A stretch of DNA of 64,000 nt from Planctomycetaceae bacterium. Lineage in GTDB: Bacteria > Planctomycetota > Planctomycetia > Planctomycetales > Planctomycetaceae. The stretch covers positions 20,429 to 84,428 of the forward strand of contig JANQSH010000168.1 in the NCBI GenBank assembly GCA_028284145.1, given 5' to 3'. Below are positions 7,186 to 17,738 of this stretch, one piece after another (the first letter of the stretch is position 1; the number at the start of each line of letters is the position of its first letter). The translations under genes were made by a program, and so were the position numbers. The notes under the pieces were generated by a model, which made no database searches, had not been told where the DNA came from, and worked only from the letters and a program-made list of their open reading frames with translations.

Positions 7186-9280
7186 GTGTTGACCAGTTAC
7201 GGAAGAATCGATCGTTCAATGCTCGCAGCACAAAGAACCACATCAGTCCGATGAGTGCAAAGGCGACCAGCACTGCCCAGATCCCGTAATTCATCAGTCC
7301 GGTACGCATCTCCTCGACGGGATGCCAGGTTCGAGCGCGGCGTTCCTGCACAATGGCCACCCAGCTCGTTTTACCAATTGGAGCGAACGCCGCCAACCAT
7401 TTCTCCTGATACGCATCCCGGGCAACCGTCCCGACCGGGTCATCGTACAATTCATTCCGATCGAGATGGCCGGTTTGCGTGGCATCACCGTTGAGGGCGG
7501 CCAACTGCTGGAGTCGTTCGACATCGGATGAATCCAGGGCCAGTTTGTCGATCGTTTCATCGGGCAGGTCTTTCAGATTCTCGCGCGTCATCCAGGGATG
7601 GTTCAGTAATTTGCCGTCGCGAGAGTCGACCAGAGCGATCACCCGATCCGCATCGGTCCCCGAATCGAGATGCAGTCGCTGTTCGTATTCGTTCAGCAAT
7701 TCGCCCAAATGGGATGTCCGTGCCAGCAGGCCAATGACGTTCTCCTTCCTTTCATCCCAGATGGGAACACTGATCGCCACCATGTAGCGAAATGTTGCCT
7801 GACTCCGAAATGCCTGCGAAATATGTGGTTTGCGCGTGGGTTGAATGTCCTCGGGGACGGCATTCCTGGGAAACTCTTTATTCAACCCGTGAAAATAATC
7901 GCGATGTGCCCAACGCCGACCGACCGTATACTCGTTGAAAGGTTCCCGCCATCGCTGGTAGCCCTGAACGTCATTGATGAACCAACTGGTGTCTGTTGGC
8001 CGACCAACCCCCTGTCTTACGGAATCGACCCGGGATTTCTGGGCGGCGAGATATTCCCATAAGGGTTGAATTTTATCTTCCTCCCATTGATTGGCAGTCG
8101 CTTCGAGAATCAGAGTGCGCAAGCGGGGATCTTCGGCAATTTCCATCAACTCGCGGCGGCGGTCGTCCAATTCGCGTTCCAGACTGCGGGCCAGCAGCCG
8201 GGCCGAAAGCGAATTGCTCTCCAGCGACCGGTCGGTCGAAATTTCCCGGGCGGTGTCAACGGCGCTGTGCATGGCGTTTCCGAAAATCGGCGCCATCGCC
8301 AGAAACAACAGGCCGGGGCCGAGCAATCCGAGCGCCACCAGTGGTTTGCGTGTCCGTTGTCTTTCGTGTTGTTCGATCAAATCGAGTACGACCTGCGGGT
8401 TGGCGAATCGTTTTTCGGGATCGGGATGCAGGCAACGATCAATAATTTCGCACATTCGTTTGTCGAGACCCGTTGCCTTGCGGTGTTCTGACGGTCTCGG
8501 TTGCTGACGGATAATTTTGCGATAGATTGTCAGTTGTTCTTCCAGATTGCGAGCCTTGCGTATCTGTTTGTCGTTCTCAGCAGACTGATGCGGGGGTGAA
8601 CCAACGAGCATTGTGTAGAACAATGCGCCCAATGCGTAAACGTCCCAGCGGGCATCGGGAACGGCATTCAGATCGGCCTGTTCCGGTGCCATATAGAACA
8701 TCGTCCCCAAAGCAGGGCTGATTTCATCGGTGAGACGGGATTGACCAAAATCGCAGAGACGGGGTTCAAAATCGTTATCGAGCAGGACGTTGGCCGGCTT
8801 GAGATCGCAATGCAAAATCCCACGCCCGTGAGCATGCACCAATGCCAGCAACACTGATTTGGAAATTCGCAGGGCATCTGTCGCTGAGAGCGGCCCCTCG
8901 GCGAGCAACGATTCCAGCGAACCCTGTTCGAGGTACTCCATGACATAATAGGGCGGTTCGCTCTCCCATCCCACTTCGAGTAATCCGACGATATTGCGTG
9001 ATGTGTACAGCGTGGCCAGTTTCTCGACCTCCCGGCTCAGCAGCGACCAGTCGAGACCACGGCGATTCGTGTAATACTTGATTGCCACCTTCTTGCCGGT
9101 ATTCAATTCCTCCGCCAGCCAGACTGAACCGTACGCGCCTTCTCCCAGGCAGTGGATGAGGTTGTAGCCTGGAACCTGCGCGGGGGGGGTGGTTTGCTGC
9201 CGACTTCGCGATCGCGACTGTTCATAGTCCTGCGCATTTTGAACCAGTGTGTCCTGCAAGTTGGAGTCCATTGTCGACAT
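7154..9280 (-). CDS. Transmembrane Ser/Thr protein kinase with extracytoplasmic sensor domain
   Basis: A 708-residue protein. Kinase domain at residues about 35-305: GEGAYGSVW glycine loop, VAIKYY lysine, HCDLKPANVLL catalytic loop, DFGQS, GTMFYMAPEQ. The Arg of the usual HRD is Cys, so this is a non-RD kinase. A first membrane segment (LVALGLLGPGLLFLAMAPIFG) is followed by about 330 residues that look like a Cache-type sensor. A second membrane segment lies at the C terminus (IWAVLVAFALIGLMWFFVL). The C-terminal segment places the last residues back in the cytoplasm. It is translationally overlapped with the FHA-cyclase, its probable partner. Regulation by an extracellular ligand is inference from topology. 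Confidence 0.93.
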   Translation of the reverse strand: MSTMDSNLQDTLVQNAQDYEQSRSRSRQQTTPPAQVPGYNLIHCLGEGAYGSVWLAEELNTGKKVAIKYYTNRRGLDWSLLSREVEKLATLYTSRNIVGLLEVGWESEPPYYVMEYLEQGSLESLLAEGPLSATDALRISKSVLLALVHAHGRGILHCDLKPANVLLDNDFEPRLCDFGQSRLTDEISPALGTMFYMAPEQADLNAVPDARWDVYALGALFYTMLVGSPPHQSAENDKQIRKARNLEEQLTIYRKIIRQQPRPSEHRKATGLDKRMCEIIDRCLHPDPEKRFANPQVVLDLIEQHERQRTRKPLVALGLLGPGLLFLAMAPIFGNAMHSAVDTAREISTDRSLESNSLSARLLARSLERELDDRRRELMEIAEDPRLRTLILEATANQWEEDKIQPLWEYLAAQKSRVDSVRQGVGRPTDTSWFINDVQGYQRWREPFNEYTVGRRWAHRDYFHGLNKEFPRNAVPEDIQPTRKPHISQAFRSQATFRYMVAISVPIWDERKENVIGLLARTSHLGELLNEYEQRLHLDSGTDADRVIALVDSRDGKLLNHPWMTRENLKDLPDETIDKLALDSSDVERLQQLAALNGDATQTGHLDRNELYDDPVGTVARDAYQEKWLAAFAPIGKTSWVAIVQERRARTWHPVEEMRTGLMNYGIWAVLVAFALIGLMWFFVLRALNDRFFRNWSTRGGPYRRSAI

Positions 9281-9990
9281 CGAGTCAGACTTTCAATTGG
9301 TTGCTATCCGGGAACATTGAGTCGATGAATTGTCGACTTGCCGAATGCCCGTTGACGGAAATGCGTCATCAATGCGTAAAAGGCTGATGTGTCCCGGCAA
9401 AGGTTTTTCATTGGCCTGAAAATGCAGGCTCTCACAGGCCAGGAACGTCTCGACGAAAAGCCAAACGGCGTAATGACATCGCAGTGAATTCTACGGTGAT
9501 TCCCTCGAATTGGAAACTCGCAAAAAGGAACGATTTCGATGTTCAAAATAGCCGTCTCAGGCGTGTCTAAGTTCATTGCGATATAAGGGTTTCCGAGATA
9601 AAATGAAGGTTCCGGATCAGACATGCGACTCGGGCCGGAAAAATGCCTGACTGGTGTGTCGTTGTTGTGGTTTGTCGAGGCAGAACAGGGATCAGAAAAT
9701 GGACCTGTCTACCAATTTCCAACCTCGTCAGCTTCGCGGGAAAAGGGTGAATTGCTCCGACGTAATGTGTCGTATGGGAAGCTGTTTTGTTGGCTGTAAC
9801 TCAACGCTGCACCGTCTCCGTCATAACGGAATTGAGCCACTTTGACGAATTTCCGAAGGCAATGCGGGAGGCAATCAGCGGACCCCCCAGGTTCGGTCTG
9901 TTCAGGTTTTTGGATTCAAGTTTGTTCGACAGCCCTTTTGCCAGTGCAGTCTTGCGACGTCAAGACGACGTCTCTATAGAGGAGTGAGAA
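9281..9990. other. Long intergenic region upstream of gyrA and of the kinase (divergent)
   Basis: About 710 bases between divergent genes. It must carry promoters for both directions, but I cannot assign boxes with confidence. No repeat of families A-C is present. The minus-strand open frame at 9304-9624 has noncoding-like composition and was rejected. Confidence 0.5.
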
Positions 9991-12735
9991 TTGTCCAGCG
10001 GAGAACCCGGGGATCTTGAAAACCCCGAGGCCAACGAGGAAGGCCTGATAGAGCGAATTCAGCGGCTTGACATCCAGGATGAGATGCGTAACAGCTATCT
10101 CACCTATGCGATGAGTGTCATCATCAGCCGGGCGTTGCCAGACGCGCGAGATGGTCTGAAGCCATCGCAGCGACGCATTCTGGTCGCGATGAACGACCTG
10201 AACCTCGGACCGAACACAACACGCGTCAAATGCGCGAAAATTTCCGGCGACACAAGCGGAAATTATCATCCGCATGGTGAGAGTTCCGTCTATCCCACAT
10301 TGGTGCGGATGGGGCAGAACTGGGTGATGCGGAATGTGCTCATCGACAAGCAGGGCAATTTCGGCTCTCTTGCCGGATTACCTCCTGCCGCGATGCGATA
10401 CACCGAAGCACGGCTCTCGGCGGTTGCAGCGGAAATGCTGCAGGACATCGACCGAGACACCGTCGACTACACCCCCACCTATGACCAGCGAAACAACGAA
10501 CCTGTCGTTCTGCCATCGAAGTTTCCGAACCTGCTGGTCAATGGCTCCAGTGGTATTGCTGTCGGTATGGCGACCAGTATCCCGCCGCATAATCTTACGG
10601 AAGTGTGCGATGCTGTCGTGAGAATGATTGATGATCCGGAAAGTACGGTTGACGATATCCTCGAAGTCATGCCCGGCCCCGATTTTCCGACTGGTGGGAT
10701 CATCTGTGGGCGATATGGAGTTCGGCAAGGTTATCTGACCGGGCGTTCGACGATTACGTTGCGAGCGAAGACCCATTTCGACACCGAGAAAAGTTCCGAT
10801 GTGATTGTCGTCACCGAGATTCCCTACCTCGAAACGCGCGACCGGATTCGTGAAAAACTCGAACAACTTGTTCGCGATGACCGCATCAAAGGCATCGCGC
10901 GAATCGTCGACCTCACCGATCGTAAGGTTCCGCCCTGGCAGGTGCGATTGAACATCGTCCTGAAACGGGACGCAGATCGCGATGTCGTGCTGAATCAATT
11001 GTTCCGCTTTTCGCCTCTGCAAACGACCGTAAGTGTGATCCTGCTGGCCTTGGTCGGGAACCGTCCCGAAACAATGCCCATTATGGACCTGTTACGGGAA
11101 TTCATTCGGCATCGTGTGGATGTCATTCGTCGGCGTACGGAATTCCTGCTGGCTGAAGCGAGGAAACGAAAGCACACGGTTGAAGGGTTGATCATCGCCC
11201 AGATCGATATTGATCAGGTGATCCAGACGATCCGTGACGCCAGCAGCCGCGCTGAAGCGAAAGTGGATCTGCAACAGATTGACGTCGCGGCTGAACTGGT
11301 TGCCCGCGCACTTGGAGAAGAAGGGTTTCATGTTTACGTCGAAGAAAACGGCACAGCCGAGACATATCGGTTGTCGGCAAATCAGGCCGAGGCGATTGTC
11401 TCCATGCAATTGGGGTCGCTTGCCAATCTCGAAAGAGAAAATCTTCGCGGCGAATACAGGAAACTGTTGGATGATATCGCCGAGTATTTGCATCTCCTCT
11501 CCAGCGAAGACAACATTCGCGCTGTCGTGCGCGATGACATGCTCGAACTGCAGCGAAAGTATGGCGACACGCGGCGAACCGATATCTCTGACGAAGAGAT
11601 GACTGACGTCAATCGGGACGACCTGATCACCGAAGAGACAATGGTCGTCACGCTGTCTCAGCGGGGTTACATCAAACGGACTCCACTGAGTACTTACCAG
11701 GCACAAGGTCGCGGCGGTAAAGGGGTGAAGGGTGCCAAGACGGACGAAGAGGATCCGATCGAACATCTCTTCGTCGCCAGCACCCACTCCTACATGTTGT
11801 TTTTCACGGATCAGGGCAAGGTATACTGGCAGAAGGTTTACGACCTGCCATTGCAGGCGCGGACCAGCAAAGGCCGCGCGTTGGTCAATCTGTTGCAACT
11901 CGGTGAATCCGAACGGGTCTCGAACTGTCTTGCCGTAAGAGAATTTGACGACGAACATTTCCTGATCAAAGCGACCCGCAACGGTACTGTGAAGAAGACC
12001 GTGCTTTCTGCTTACGCGCGACCACTCAAAGGTGGGCTGATTGCCATCAAACTTGACGATGACGACGAACTGATTGACGTCCGAATTGTTGGCAAAGGGG
12101 ATGACGTTGTTCTCGGCACGGCAAAAGGAATGAGCATTCGATTCTCGCAGGAGGATGCCCGGGCAATGGGACGTGCCACGCGCGGCGTTCGCGGCATTGC
12201 GCTGGCCAAAGATGACAGCGTGATCGGGATGGTCGTCGCGCACGAAGATCGTTGCCTGCTGACGACATGTGAAAACGGCTACGGCAAACGGACACCATTC
12301 GGCCCGGGTGAAGTTGATGATGCAGATGTTGTCGAGACGTCTGGCACCAAAGATGTCTCTGCTGGCAATGCGGAAGGGCAGACCGATGAGTCGGTGAGCG
12401 TCAGCAGCAACATGAGGTATCGCCGACAGAAACGTGGCGGCAAAGGTCTGCGAGACATTCGTACCACGGCGCGAAACGGTGAAGTGATCGATATTGTTTC
12501 GGTCAACGATGATGATGAAGTCCTGATGGTCACCGCGATCGGAAAAATTCAGCGTGTGCGTGCACGGGAAATCAGCCAGGTGGGTCGCAATACACAGGGC
12601 GTTCGCATTATCCGGCTCGACGAAGGAGACAGCCTGGTTTCCGTCGCGAGAATTCCGGCGGAGTTCGCGGAAGCCGATGAAGAAACCACCGACGAAACGA
12701 ATGCTCCATCCACCGATAAATCACAGGCCGAATAG
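9991..12735 (+). CDS. gyrA: DNA gyrase subunit A
   Basis: A 914-residue type IIA topoisomerase A subunit that introduces negative supercoils with GyrB. Translation starts at TTG 9991 behind GAGGAG six bases upstream. The catalytic tyrosine is in [11 protein letters not shown]. The region around the quinolone pocket reads [11 protein letters not shown]: the Ser equivalent to E. coli S83 is kept, and the D87 position is Pro. The C-terminal propeller begins with the gyrase-specific box QGRGGKG, which separates it from ParC. The propeller contains an acidic, Ser/Thr-rich insertion near residues 770-810 ([19 protein letters not shown]). GyrB is not in the window. The gene is followed 70 bases later by UDP-glucose dehydrogenase. 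Confidence 0.96.
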   Translation: MSSGEPGDLENPEANEEGLIERIQRLDIQDEMRNSYLTYAMSVIISRALPDARDGLKPSQRRILVAMNDLNLGPNTTRVKCAKISGDTSGNYHPHGESSVYPTLVRMGQNWVMRNVLIDKQGNFGSLAGLPPAAMRYTEARLSAVAAEMLQDIDRDTVDYTPTYDQRNNEPVVLPSKFPNLLVNGSSGIAVGMATSIPPHNLTEVCDAVVRMIDDPESTVDDILEVMPGPDFPTGGIICGRYGVRQGYLTGRSTITLRAKTHFDTEKSSDVIVVTEIPYLETRDRIREKLEQLVRDDRIKGIARIVDLTDRKVPPWQVRLNIVLKRDADRDVVLNQLFRFSPLQTTVSVILLALVGNRPETMPIMDLLREFIRHRVDVIRRRTEFLLAEARKRKHTVEGLIIAQIDIDQVIQTIRDASSRAEAKVDLQQIDVAAELVARALGEEGFHVYVEENGTAETYRLSANQAEAIVSMQLGSLANLERENLRGEYRKLLDDIAEYLHLLSSEDNIRAVVRDDMLELQRKYGDTRRTDISDEEMTDVNRDDLITEETMVVTLSQRGYIKRTPLSTYQAQGRGGKGVKGAKTDEEDPIEHLFVASTHSYMLFFTDQGKVYWQKVYDLPLQARTSKGRALVNLLQLGESERVSNCLAVREFDDEHFLIKATRNGTVKKTVLSAYARPLKGGLIAIKLDDDDELIDVRIVGKGDDVVLGTAKGMSIRFSQEDARAMGRATRGVRGIALAKDDSVIGMVVAHEDRCLLTTCENGYGKRTPFGPGEVDDADVVETSGTKDVSAGNAEGQTDESVSVSSNMRYRRQKRGGKGLRDIRTTARNGEVIDIVSVNDDDEVLMVTAIGKIQRVRAREISQVGRNTQGVRIIRLDEGDSLVSVARIPAEFAEADEETTDETNAPSTDKSQAE

Positions 12736-12804
12736 AGCAGTCGCTCAACAAGACACTTCGACAGGACGTCGGAAAAAATCAGCAGGAACAGGGAGTGCGA
12801 AAAC

Positions 12805-14124
12805 GTGAAAATTGTGATGGTGGGAACGGGATATGTGGGTCTGGTGACGGGAACATGTTTCGCCGAAAGCGGGAACAACGTTACCTGCGTTGATATCGAT
12901 GAAGAGAAAATTCAACGACTTTGCGAGGGAAGGATTCCCATTTATGAACCCGGCCTGACTGAACTGGTCAAGCGGAATATCAAGGCGGGACGCCTGCATT
13001 TCACAACCAGTTACGAAGATTCTGTTCCTTCGGCCAAATGTGCTTTTATCGCAGTTGGCACTCCGCAGGGCGACGATGGCTCGGCCGATCTCCGTGGCAT
13101 TGAAGCGGTGGCGGAATCACTCGCACCTCATCTGGCGGAAGATGCGATTGTGGTCGTCAAAAGTACCGTTCCAGTGGGAACAAATCGCTGGGTCGCGAAC
13201 CGCTTGCGGGAATTGACCGGACGCGATGTCGATGTTGCATCGAATCCGGAATTCCTTAAAGAAGGGGCGGCAATCGACGACTTCACCAAACCGGATCGTG
13301 TGGTGGTTGGAGTCACGCGCGAGGAAGCTGGCGAAACTCTGCAGGAGTTGTATGCTCCATTTTTGCGGACCGATCACCCCTACCTTTTAATGGGACTGGA
13401 AAGCGCCGAGATGACAAAGTACGTTGCCAACTGCATGCTGGCGACCAAAATCAGTTTCATCAACGAGATGGCCAATTTGTGCGAACGTGTTGGTGCTGAT
13501 ATTGACGACGTCCGTCGAGGGATCGGTCACGATCAGCGCATCGGTTTTTCCTTTCTGTTCTCCGGTGTCGGTTATGGCGGCAGTTGTTTCCCCAAAGATG
13601 TCCGGGCTCTGATTGCTGTCGCGAAAAATCATGATATGAATACCCACGTCCTGCAATCGGTCGATGACGTCAACAATGCCCAGAAGGAAGTCCTGTTTCA
13701 GAAATTGCAGCAACACTTCAAGGGCGATTTCTCCAATCGCACCGTTGCCGTCTGGGGCCTGTCCTTCAAGCCGCGCACTGATGACATTCGTGAAGCCCCA
13801 GCCCTTGTTCTGATCGAACGTTTACTGAAGGCGGGGGCAACGGTTCGCGTGCACGATCCGGTTGCCATTGAAAACGTTCGCGAGGAATATGGCGACAAAC
13901 TGACCTATTGCGAACATCATTACGATGCAGTCGAGGAAGCCGACGTTCTCTGCGTCGTGACGGAGTGGAACGAATTCCGAAATCCCGACTTCGACTACTT
14001 GAAGCACAAAATGAAACACCCTGTGATTTTCGACGGACGCAATCTATATGATCCGGACAAACTTTATAAAATGGGGTTCTATTATTCGGGCATCGGACGG
14101 CATACTCCGGGCGTCAACACTTGA
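12805..14124 (+). CDS. ugd: UDP-glucose 6-dehydrogenase
   Basis: A 439-residue NAD-dependent enzyme that oxidises UDP-glucose twice to UDP-glucuronate for polysaccharide synthesis. It starts at GTG 12805 with GGGAG upstream. The N-terminal Rossmann fold reads [19 protein letters not shown]. The catalytic cysteine is in [16 protein letters not shown] and the hinge/lysine region in [13 protein letters not shown]. The C-terminal UDP-binding domain contains [18 protein letters not shown]. Length matches the family. UDP-GlcA/GDP-mannose dehydrogenases share this architecture, so the exact nucleotide sugar is very likely but not certain. Confidence 0.93.
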   Translation: MKIVMVGTGYVGLVTGTCFAESGNNVTCVDIDEEKIQRLCEGRIPIYEPGLTELVKRNIKAGRLHFTTSYEDSVPSAKCAFIAVGTPQGDDGSADLRGIEAVAESLAPHLAEDAIVVVKSTVPVGTNRWVANRLRELTGRDVDVASNPEFLKEGAAIDDFTKPDRVVVGVTREEAGETLQELYAPFLRTDHPYLLMGLESAEMTKYVANCMLATKISFINEMANLCERVGADIDDVRRGIGHDQRIGFSFLFSGVGYGGSCFPKDVRALIAVAKNHDMNTHVLQSVDDVNNAQKEVLFQKLQQHFKGDFSNRTVAVWGLSFKPRTDDIREAPALVLIERLLKAGATVRVHDPVAIENVREEYGDKLTYCEHHYDAVEEADVLCVVTEWNEFRNPDFDYLKHKMKHPVIFDGRNLYDPDKLYKMGFYYSGIGRHTPGVNT

Positions 14125-14211
14125 TGATCGAAGTTGTCTCACGCCAATCAGTTGCTATATTGAATCCATTGGACAGCAACTTTTAAGAAGAAAATCCAGA
14201 GAGTTAATCCC

Positions 14212-15328
14212 ATGGACCAGGAACTGCGAGACAAATGCGATAGCTTGATTGAGCGGATCGTTCAGCTACGAGACTCTCTTTGACCTGGCTGCGAAACAAA
14301 AACGGTCCGAGGAGATCAACCTGAAAATGGCTGAGGCTGGTTTCTGGGACGACTCCGAAGCAGCCCAATCACTGGTCAGCGAATTGAGTCGGCTGAAAGT
14401 CGCCATCAAACCGTTGGAGGAACTGACCGAAGGTGCCGATGACCTGGGCGTGTTGCTTGAGTTCGCCGAAGAGGATGATACGGGTGACAGCGAAGCCGAA
14501 ATGGTTTCGACCGCTGACAGATTGGAAAAGCTGCTGGGTGACGTCGAACTGCAGGCCATGCTTTCCAGCCCTGAAGATCCATGCGATGCTTACGTGACAG
14601 TACAAGCCGGAGAGGGCGGAACTGATTCCTCCGACTGGGCTGAAATGCTGTTGCGAATGTACCTTCGCTGGTGTGAGCGGCGTGGTTATCAGGCAGAGTT
14701 GGTTGATCGGTCCGATGCAGAAGAAGCCGGTATTCGTAACGCGACGATTGGCGTTCGTGGTGATTATGCATACGGCTACCTGAAAGGGGAGACGGGGAAC
14801 CATCGCCTGATTCGGATTTCTCCGTTTGATTCGGCGGGGCGACGGCATACTTCATTTGCCGCTGTTGATGTTACGCCGGAGTTGGGTGAGGATATCGAAA
14901 TTGATATCAATTGGGATGCCGATGTTCGCGAAGACACCTATCGCGCCAGCGGTGCCGGTGGGCAACACGTTAATAAGACCGATTCCGCCATCCGACTGAC
15001 GCATCTTGCGACTGGTGAAGTCGTGCAGTGTCAGACTCAGCGCAGCCAGCATAAGAACCGAGCGAACGCCCGCAAGATGCTGATCGCCAAACTTTATCAG
15101 ATTGAACAGGAAAAACGGGATGCGGAACTGGCCGCCAAGAGGGGACAGAAATCAAAAATTGGTTTCGGTGGCGAGACAGTGCGGAATTACGTGTTGCATC
15201 CCGAACAATACGTGAAAGATACGCGCACCAGCCACAAAGCCGGCAACCCGACCAATGTTCTTGACGGCGAACTTGACCCCTTCATCGAAGAATACCTTCG
15301 CTGGGGTTTGAGTCAGGACGAGTCCTGA
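14212..15328 (+). CDS. prfB: Peptide chain release factor 2, with programmed +1 frameshift
   Basis: ATG 14212 opens 23 codons ending CTC TTT-context CTT then in-frame TGA at 14281-14283. Skipping one base (CTTTGAC) continues at GAC 14282 to the stop at 15328, giving 371 residues, the normal RF2 length. This is the conserved RF2 autoregulatory site: low RF2 lets the ribosome slip +1 at CUU UGA C. The recoded product has the SPF anticodon tripeptide ([16 protein letters not shown]) and the peptidyl-tRNA hydrolysis motif [17 protein letters not shown]2 terminates at UGA and UAA. The Shine-Dalgarno-like stimulator just before the slip site is weak here (CGAGAC). Annotate as join(14212..14280,14282..15328). 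Confidence 0.95.
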
Positions 15329-15363
15329 CGCCACCAGGAACGTGGACGGGACGGGATATCACA

Positions 15364-17586
15364 ATGGCTCACGCGAGATTGGATCAACACGAGCAGAGTC
15401 AGATCCGCTTTCGTGTGGAAGGCATGCATTGTGCCGGATGCGTCAACAGTGCCGAAAAGGCACTCGCTGCGTTGCCAAATGTGTCTGCCGTGCAGGTTAA
15501 TCTGGTGACGGAAGAAGCCCGCTTGGAACTGTTGGGGGCAGAACCCGCACCTGATGAAATCATTGCAGCGCTCGAAAAGGCCGGTTATGCTTACGCCCCT
15601 TTGGTGACAGATAGTGCGGAAGCGGATCGCGCAAACGAACCAACCGTGTCGAATACACAACTGATCGTCGCCTGGCTGCTGGCGATCGCCGTGATGACGC
15701 TCACAATGAGTGGCATCAAATTTCAAGGCCGCAATTGGATATTGCTCGGATTGTCGGCTCCGTTGATGTTCTGGTGCGCCGGCAGCGTCTTCTTTTCAGC
15801 ATGGCAATCGGCCCGGTATGGTCGTGCGAATATGGATACGCTGATCACACTCGGTTCGGGTGTTGCGTTTGGATCGAGTGTCGTTGGAACCGTTTTGACG
15901 TTGGTTTCAACTGCAGAACAGTCAACCTTGTTCCCCGTTCATTACGAAGCCGCGGTAATGATTCTCGCCTTCATCCTGCTGGGACGTCGGCTTGAAGACC
16001 GTGCGAGGAAGCGTTCCTCTGCTGCGATTGACAAATTGATCGCTTTGCGGCCAGGCTCTGCTGTCGTTGTACGAGATGCTGTGGAGGTTACTGCTGATAT
16101 CGGTGAAATCGAAATGGGCGAAATGATCATCATTCGTCCGGGTGAGCGAATCCCCTTGGATGCAAAAATTCTCGAGGGGAGTTCTTACATTGACGAGTCG
16201 ATGTTGACCGGCGAGCCACTGCCGGTCGAAAAGTCAAAGGATGGTGAAATTTATGCGGGAACACTGAATGGCAATGGCAGCCTGCGAGCAGTTGTGACAA
16301 CCGCTGGCGATGCGACCCGGCTGCAGCAGATCATCGGCCTGGTGCGGGATGCCCAGGGGACCAGGGCCCCGATCGCGCGACTGGCTGATCAGGTGGCTGC
16401 GGTCTTTGTTCCCATTGTGCTGGGAATTGCAGTTGTCACGTTTGTCACCTGGATGATTCTGGGCGGTGCCGGTTTGAACCAGGCCATTCCCGCAACAGTC
16501 AGTGTACTCGTGATTGCCTGCCCTTGCGCTTTGGGACTCGCCACGCCAACCGCCATTCTCGTCGCGATGGGCAAAGGCGCAGAACTGGGCGTACTGTTTC
16601 GTGATGGAGCGATTCTCGAATCAACGCAAAATCTCGATACCCTGTTGATGGACAAAACTGGAACGCTGACCGAAGGCTACCCCCAGGTCACGCGGGTCTT
16701 GCCTGCCAATGACGCAGATGAAACCGTTCTTATTCGCACAGCCGCTGCAGTAGAAAGTCACTCGGAACATCCACTCGCCGAGGCGATCCTGCGCTATATT
16801 CAAGAGCGGCAGATCAAATTTTCTCAGGCGTCAAACTTCCAATCGATGACCGGACAGGGAGCAATTGCAGACCTGGATGGCGATGAAATTCGCCTGGGCA
16901 ACAAATCATTCCTGCAGCAATCGGACATTGCGATTCCCTCTGATTTTTTCCCTGACTCTGGCGAAACACCGGTTTTCATTTCGCAGGGGAATCAATTCCT
17001 CGGAGCAATCTTCATTGCCGATGCAGTGCGACCGGCGAGCATCGTCGCAATTCGTGCACTCCACAATATGGGGATTGAAGCGATCATGCTGACCGGTGAT
17101 GTTCGCAGTGCGGCCGAAAAGGTAGCCGAGAAAGTTGGCCTCGATCGTGTCATCGCCCAGGCCATGCCGGAACAAAAAGGAGAACATGTCCGCAAGCTGA
17201 CGGAAAATGGCAGGCATGTTGGCATGGTGGGAGATGGCATCAACGATGCACCGGCATTGGCAATGGCCGATGTCGGATTCGCCATCAGTTCCGGCACTGA
17301 TATCGCGGTGGAAGCGGCGGACGTTACGCTGATGCGAAACGATGTGCAGGGCGTTGTCGATTCTATCCGGCTCTCACGACGAACGATGCGAACCATTCGC
17401 CAAAACCTCTTCTTCGCTTTCCTGTACAACGTGTTGGGAATTCCGTTGGCCGCCGGGGTTTTGTATCCTGTCTATGGTCTGCTGTTGCCACCCATGTACG
17501 CGGCGGCGGCGATGGCGACCAGCAGTTTGTGTGTGGTCTTTAACAGTCTGCAACTGCGCCGATTCCAAAGCGCAGCGACCGATTGA
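15364..17586 (+). CDS. copA: Copper-transporting P1B-type ATPase
   Basis: A 740-residue membrane pump. One N-terminal heavy-metal-associated domain carries GMHCAGCV (residues about 15-80). It is followed by membrane helices, the actuator TGEPLPVEK, the intramembranous metal-binding CPC in IACPCALGLATP, the phosphorylation site DKTGTLTEG, the HP motif ESHSEHPLAEA and the hinge GDGINDAPALAMAD. The last two helices contain FAFLYNVLGIPLAAG and MAATSSLCVVFNSL-like residues (N, Y, M, S), the pattern of Cu(I) exporters. It probably exports Cu(I) from the cytoplasm. It follows prfB by 35 bases. No CsoR or CueR-like regulator lies beside it. Confidence 0.95.
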   Translation: MAHARLDQHEQSQIRFRVEGMHCAGCVNSAEKALAALPNVSAVQVNLVTEEARLELLGAEPAPDEIIAALEKAGYAYAPLVTDSAEADRANEPTVSNTQLIVAWLLAIAVMTLTMSGIKFQGRNWILLGLSAPLMFWCAGSVFFSAWQSARYGRANMDTLITLGSGVAFGSSVVGTVLTLVSTAEQSTLFPVHYEAAVMILAFILLGRRLEDRARKRSSAAIDKLIALRPGSAVVVRDAVEVTADIGEIEMGEMIIIRPGERIPLDAKILEGSSYIDESMLTGEPLPVEKSKDGEIYAGTLNGNGSLRAVVTTAGDATRLQQIIGLVRDAQGTRAPIARLADQVAAVFVPIVLGIAVVTFVTWMILGGAGLNQAIPATVSVLVIACPCALGLATPTAILVAMGKGAELGVLFRDGAILESTQNLDTLLMDKTGTLTEGYPQVTRVLPANDADETVLIRTAAAVESHSEHPLAEAILRYIQERQIKFSQASNFQSMTGQGAIADLDGDEIRLGNKSFLQQSDIAIPSDFFPDSGETPVFISQGNQFLGAIFIADAVRPASIVAIRALHNMGIEAIMLTGDVRSAAEKVAEKVGLDRVIAQAMPEQKGEHVRKLTENGRHVGMVGDGINDAPALAMADVGFAISSGTDIAVEAADVTLMRNDVQGVVDSIRLSRRTMRTIRQNLFFAFLYNVLGIPLAAGVLYPVYGLLLPPMYAAAAMATSSLCVVFNSLQLRRFQSAATD

Positions 17587-17610
17587 ACTGCTGCAGCGTT
17601 AATCCAATCT

Positions 17611-17710
17611 GAAGCGTACTGCGCTTTCTTGTGGCCGCGAGGAATGTCTTTCGGCCTGCAATCAGGCCTCCCATGAGCTACAAGCGTCACATCAGAAGGT
17701 AAACGGCTTC
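17611..17710 (+). repeat. Family A intergenic repeat, copy 4
   Basis: Reads GAAGCGTACTGCGCTTTCTT at the left, TCGGCCTGCAATCAGGCC hairpin in the middle and CACATCAGAAGGTAAACGGC at the right. The left palindrome keeps its pairing despite base changes (AAGCG/CGCTT with a TACTG centre). It lies 25 bases after copA. Confidence 0.85.
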
Positions 17711-17738
17711 AGGAAACTGAAACACGAAAGTTGCTGGA

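Noticed and set aside
9304..9624. Minus-strand 106-residue open frame between the kinase and gyrA
   Set aside because: Composition is not coding-like (rich in Arg, His, Cys, Phe in random order), no ribosome-binding site is evident and no family is recognised.
11092..12243. Minus-strand 383-codon frame inside gyrA
   Set aside because: It is antisense to the gyrA coding sequence and has no recognised domain; open antisense frames are common in GC-rich genes.
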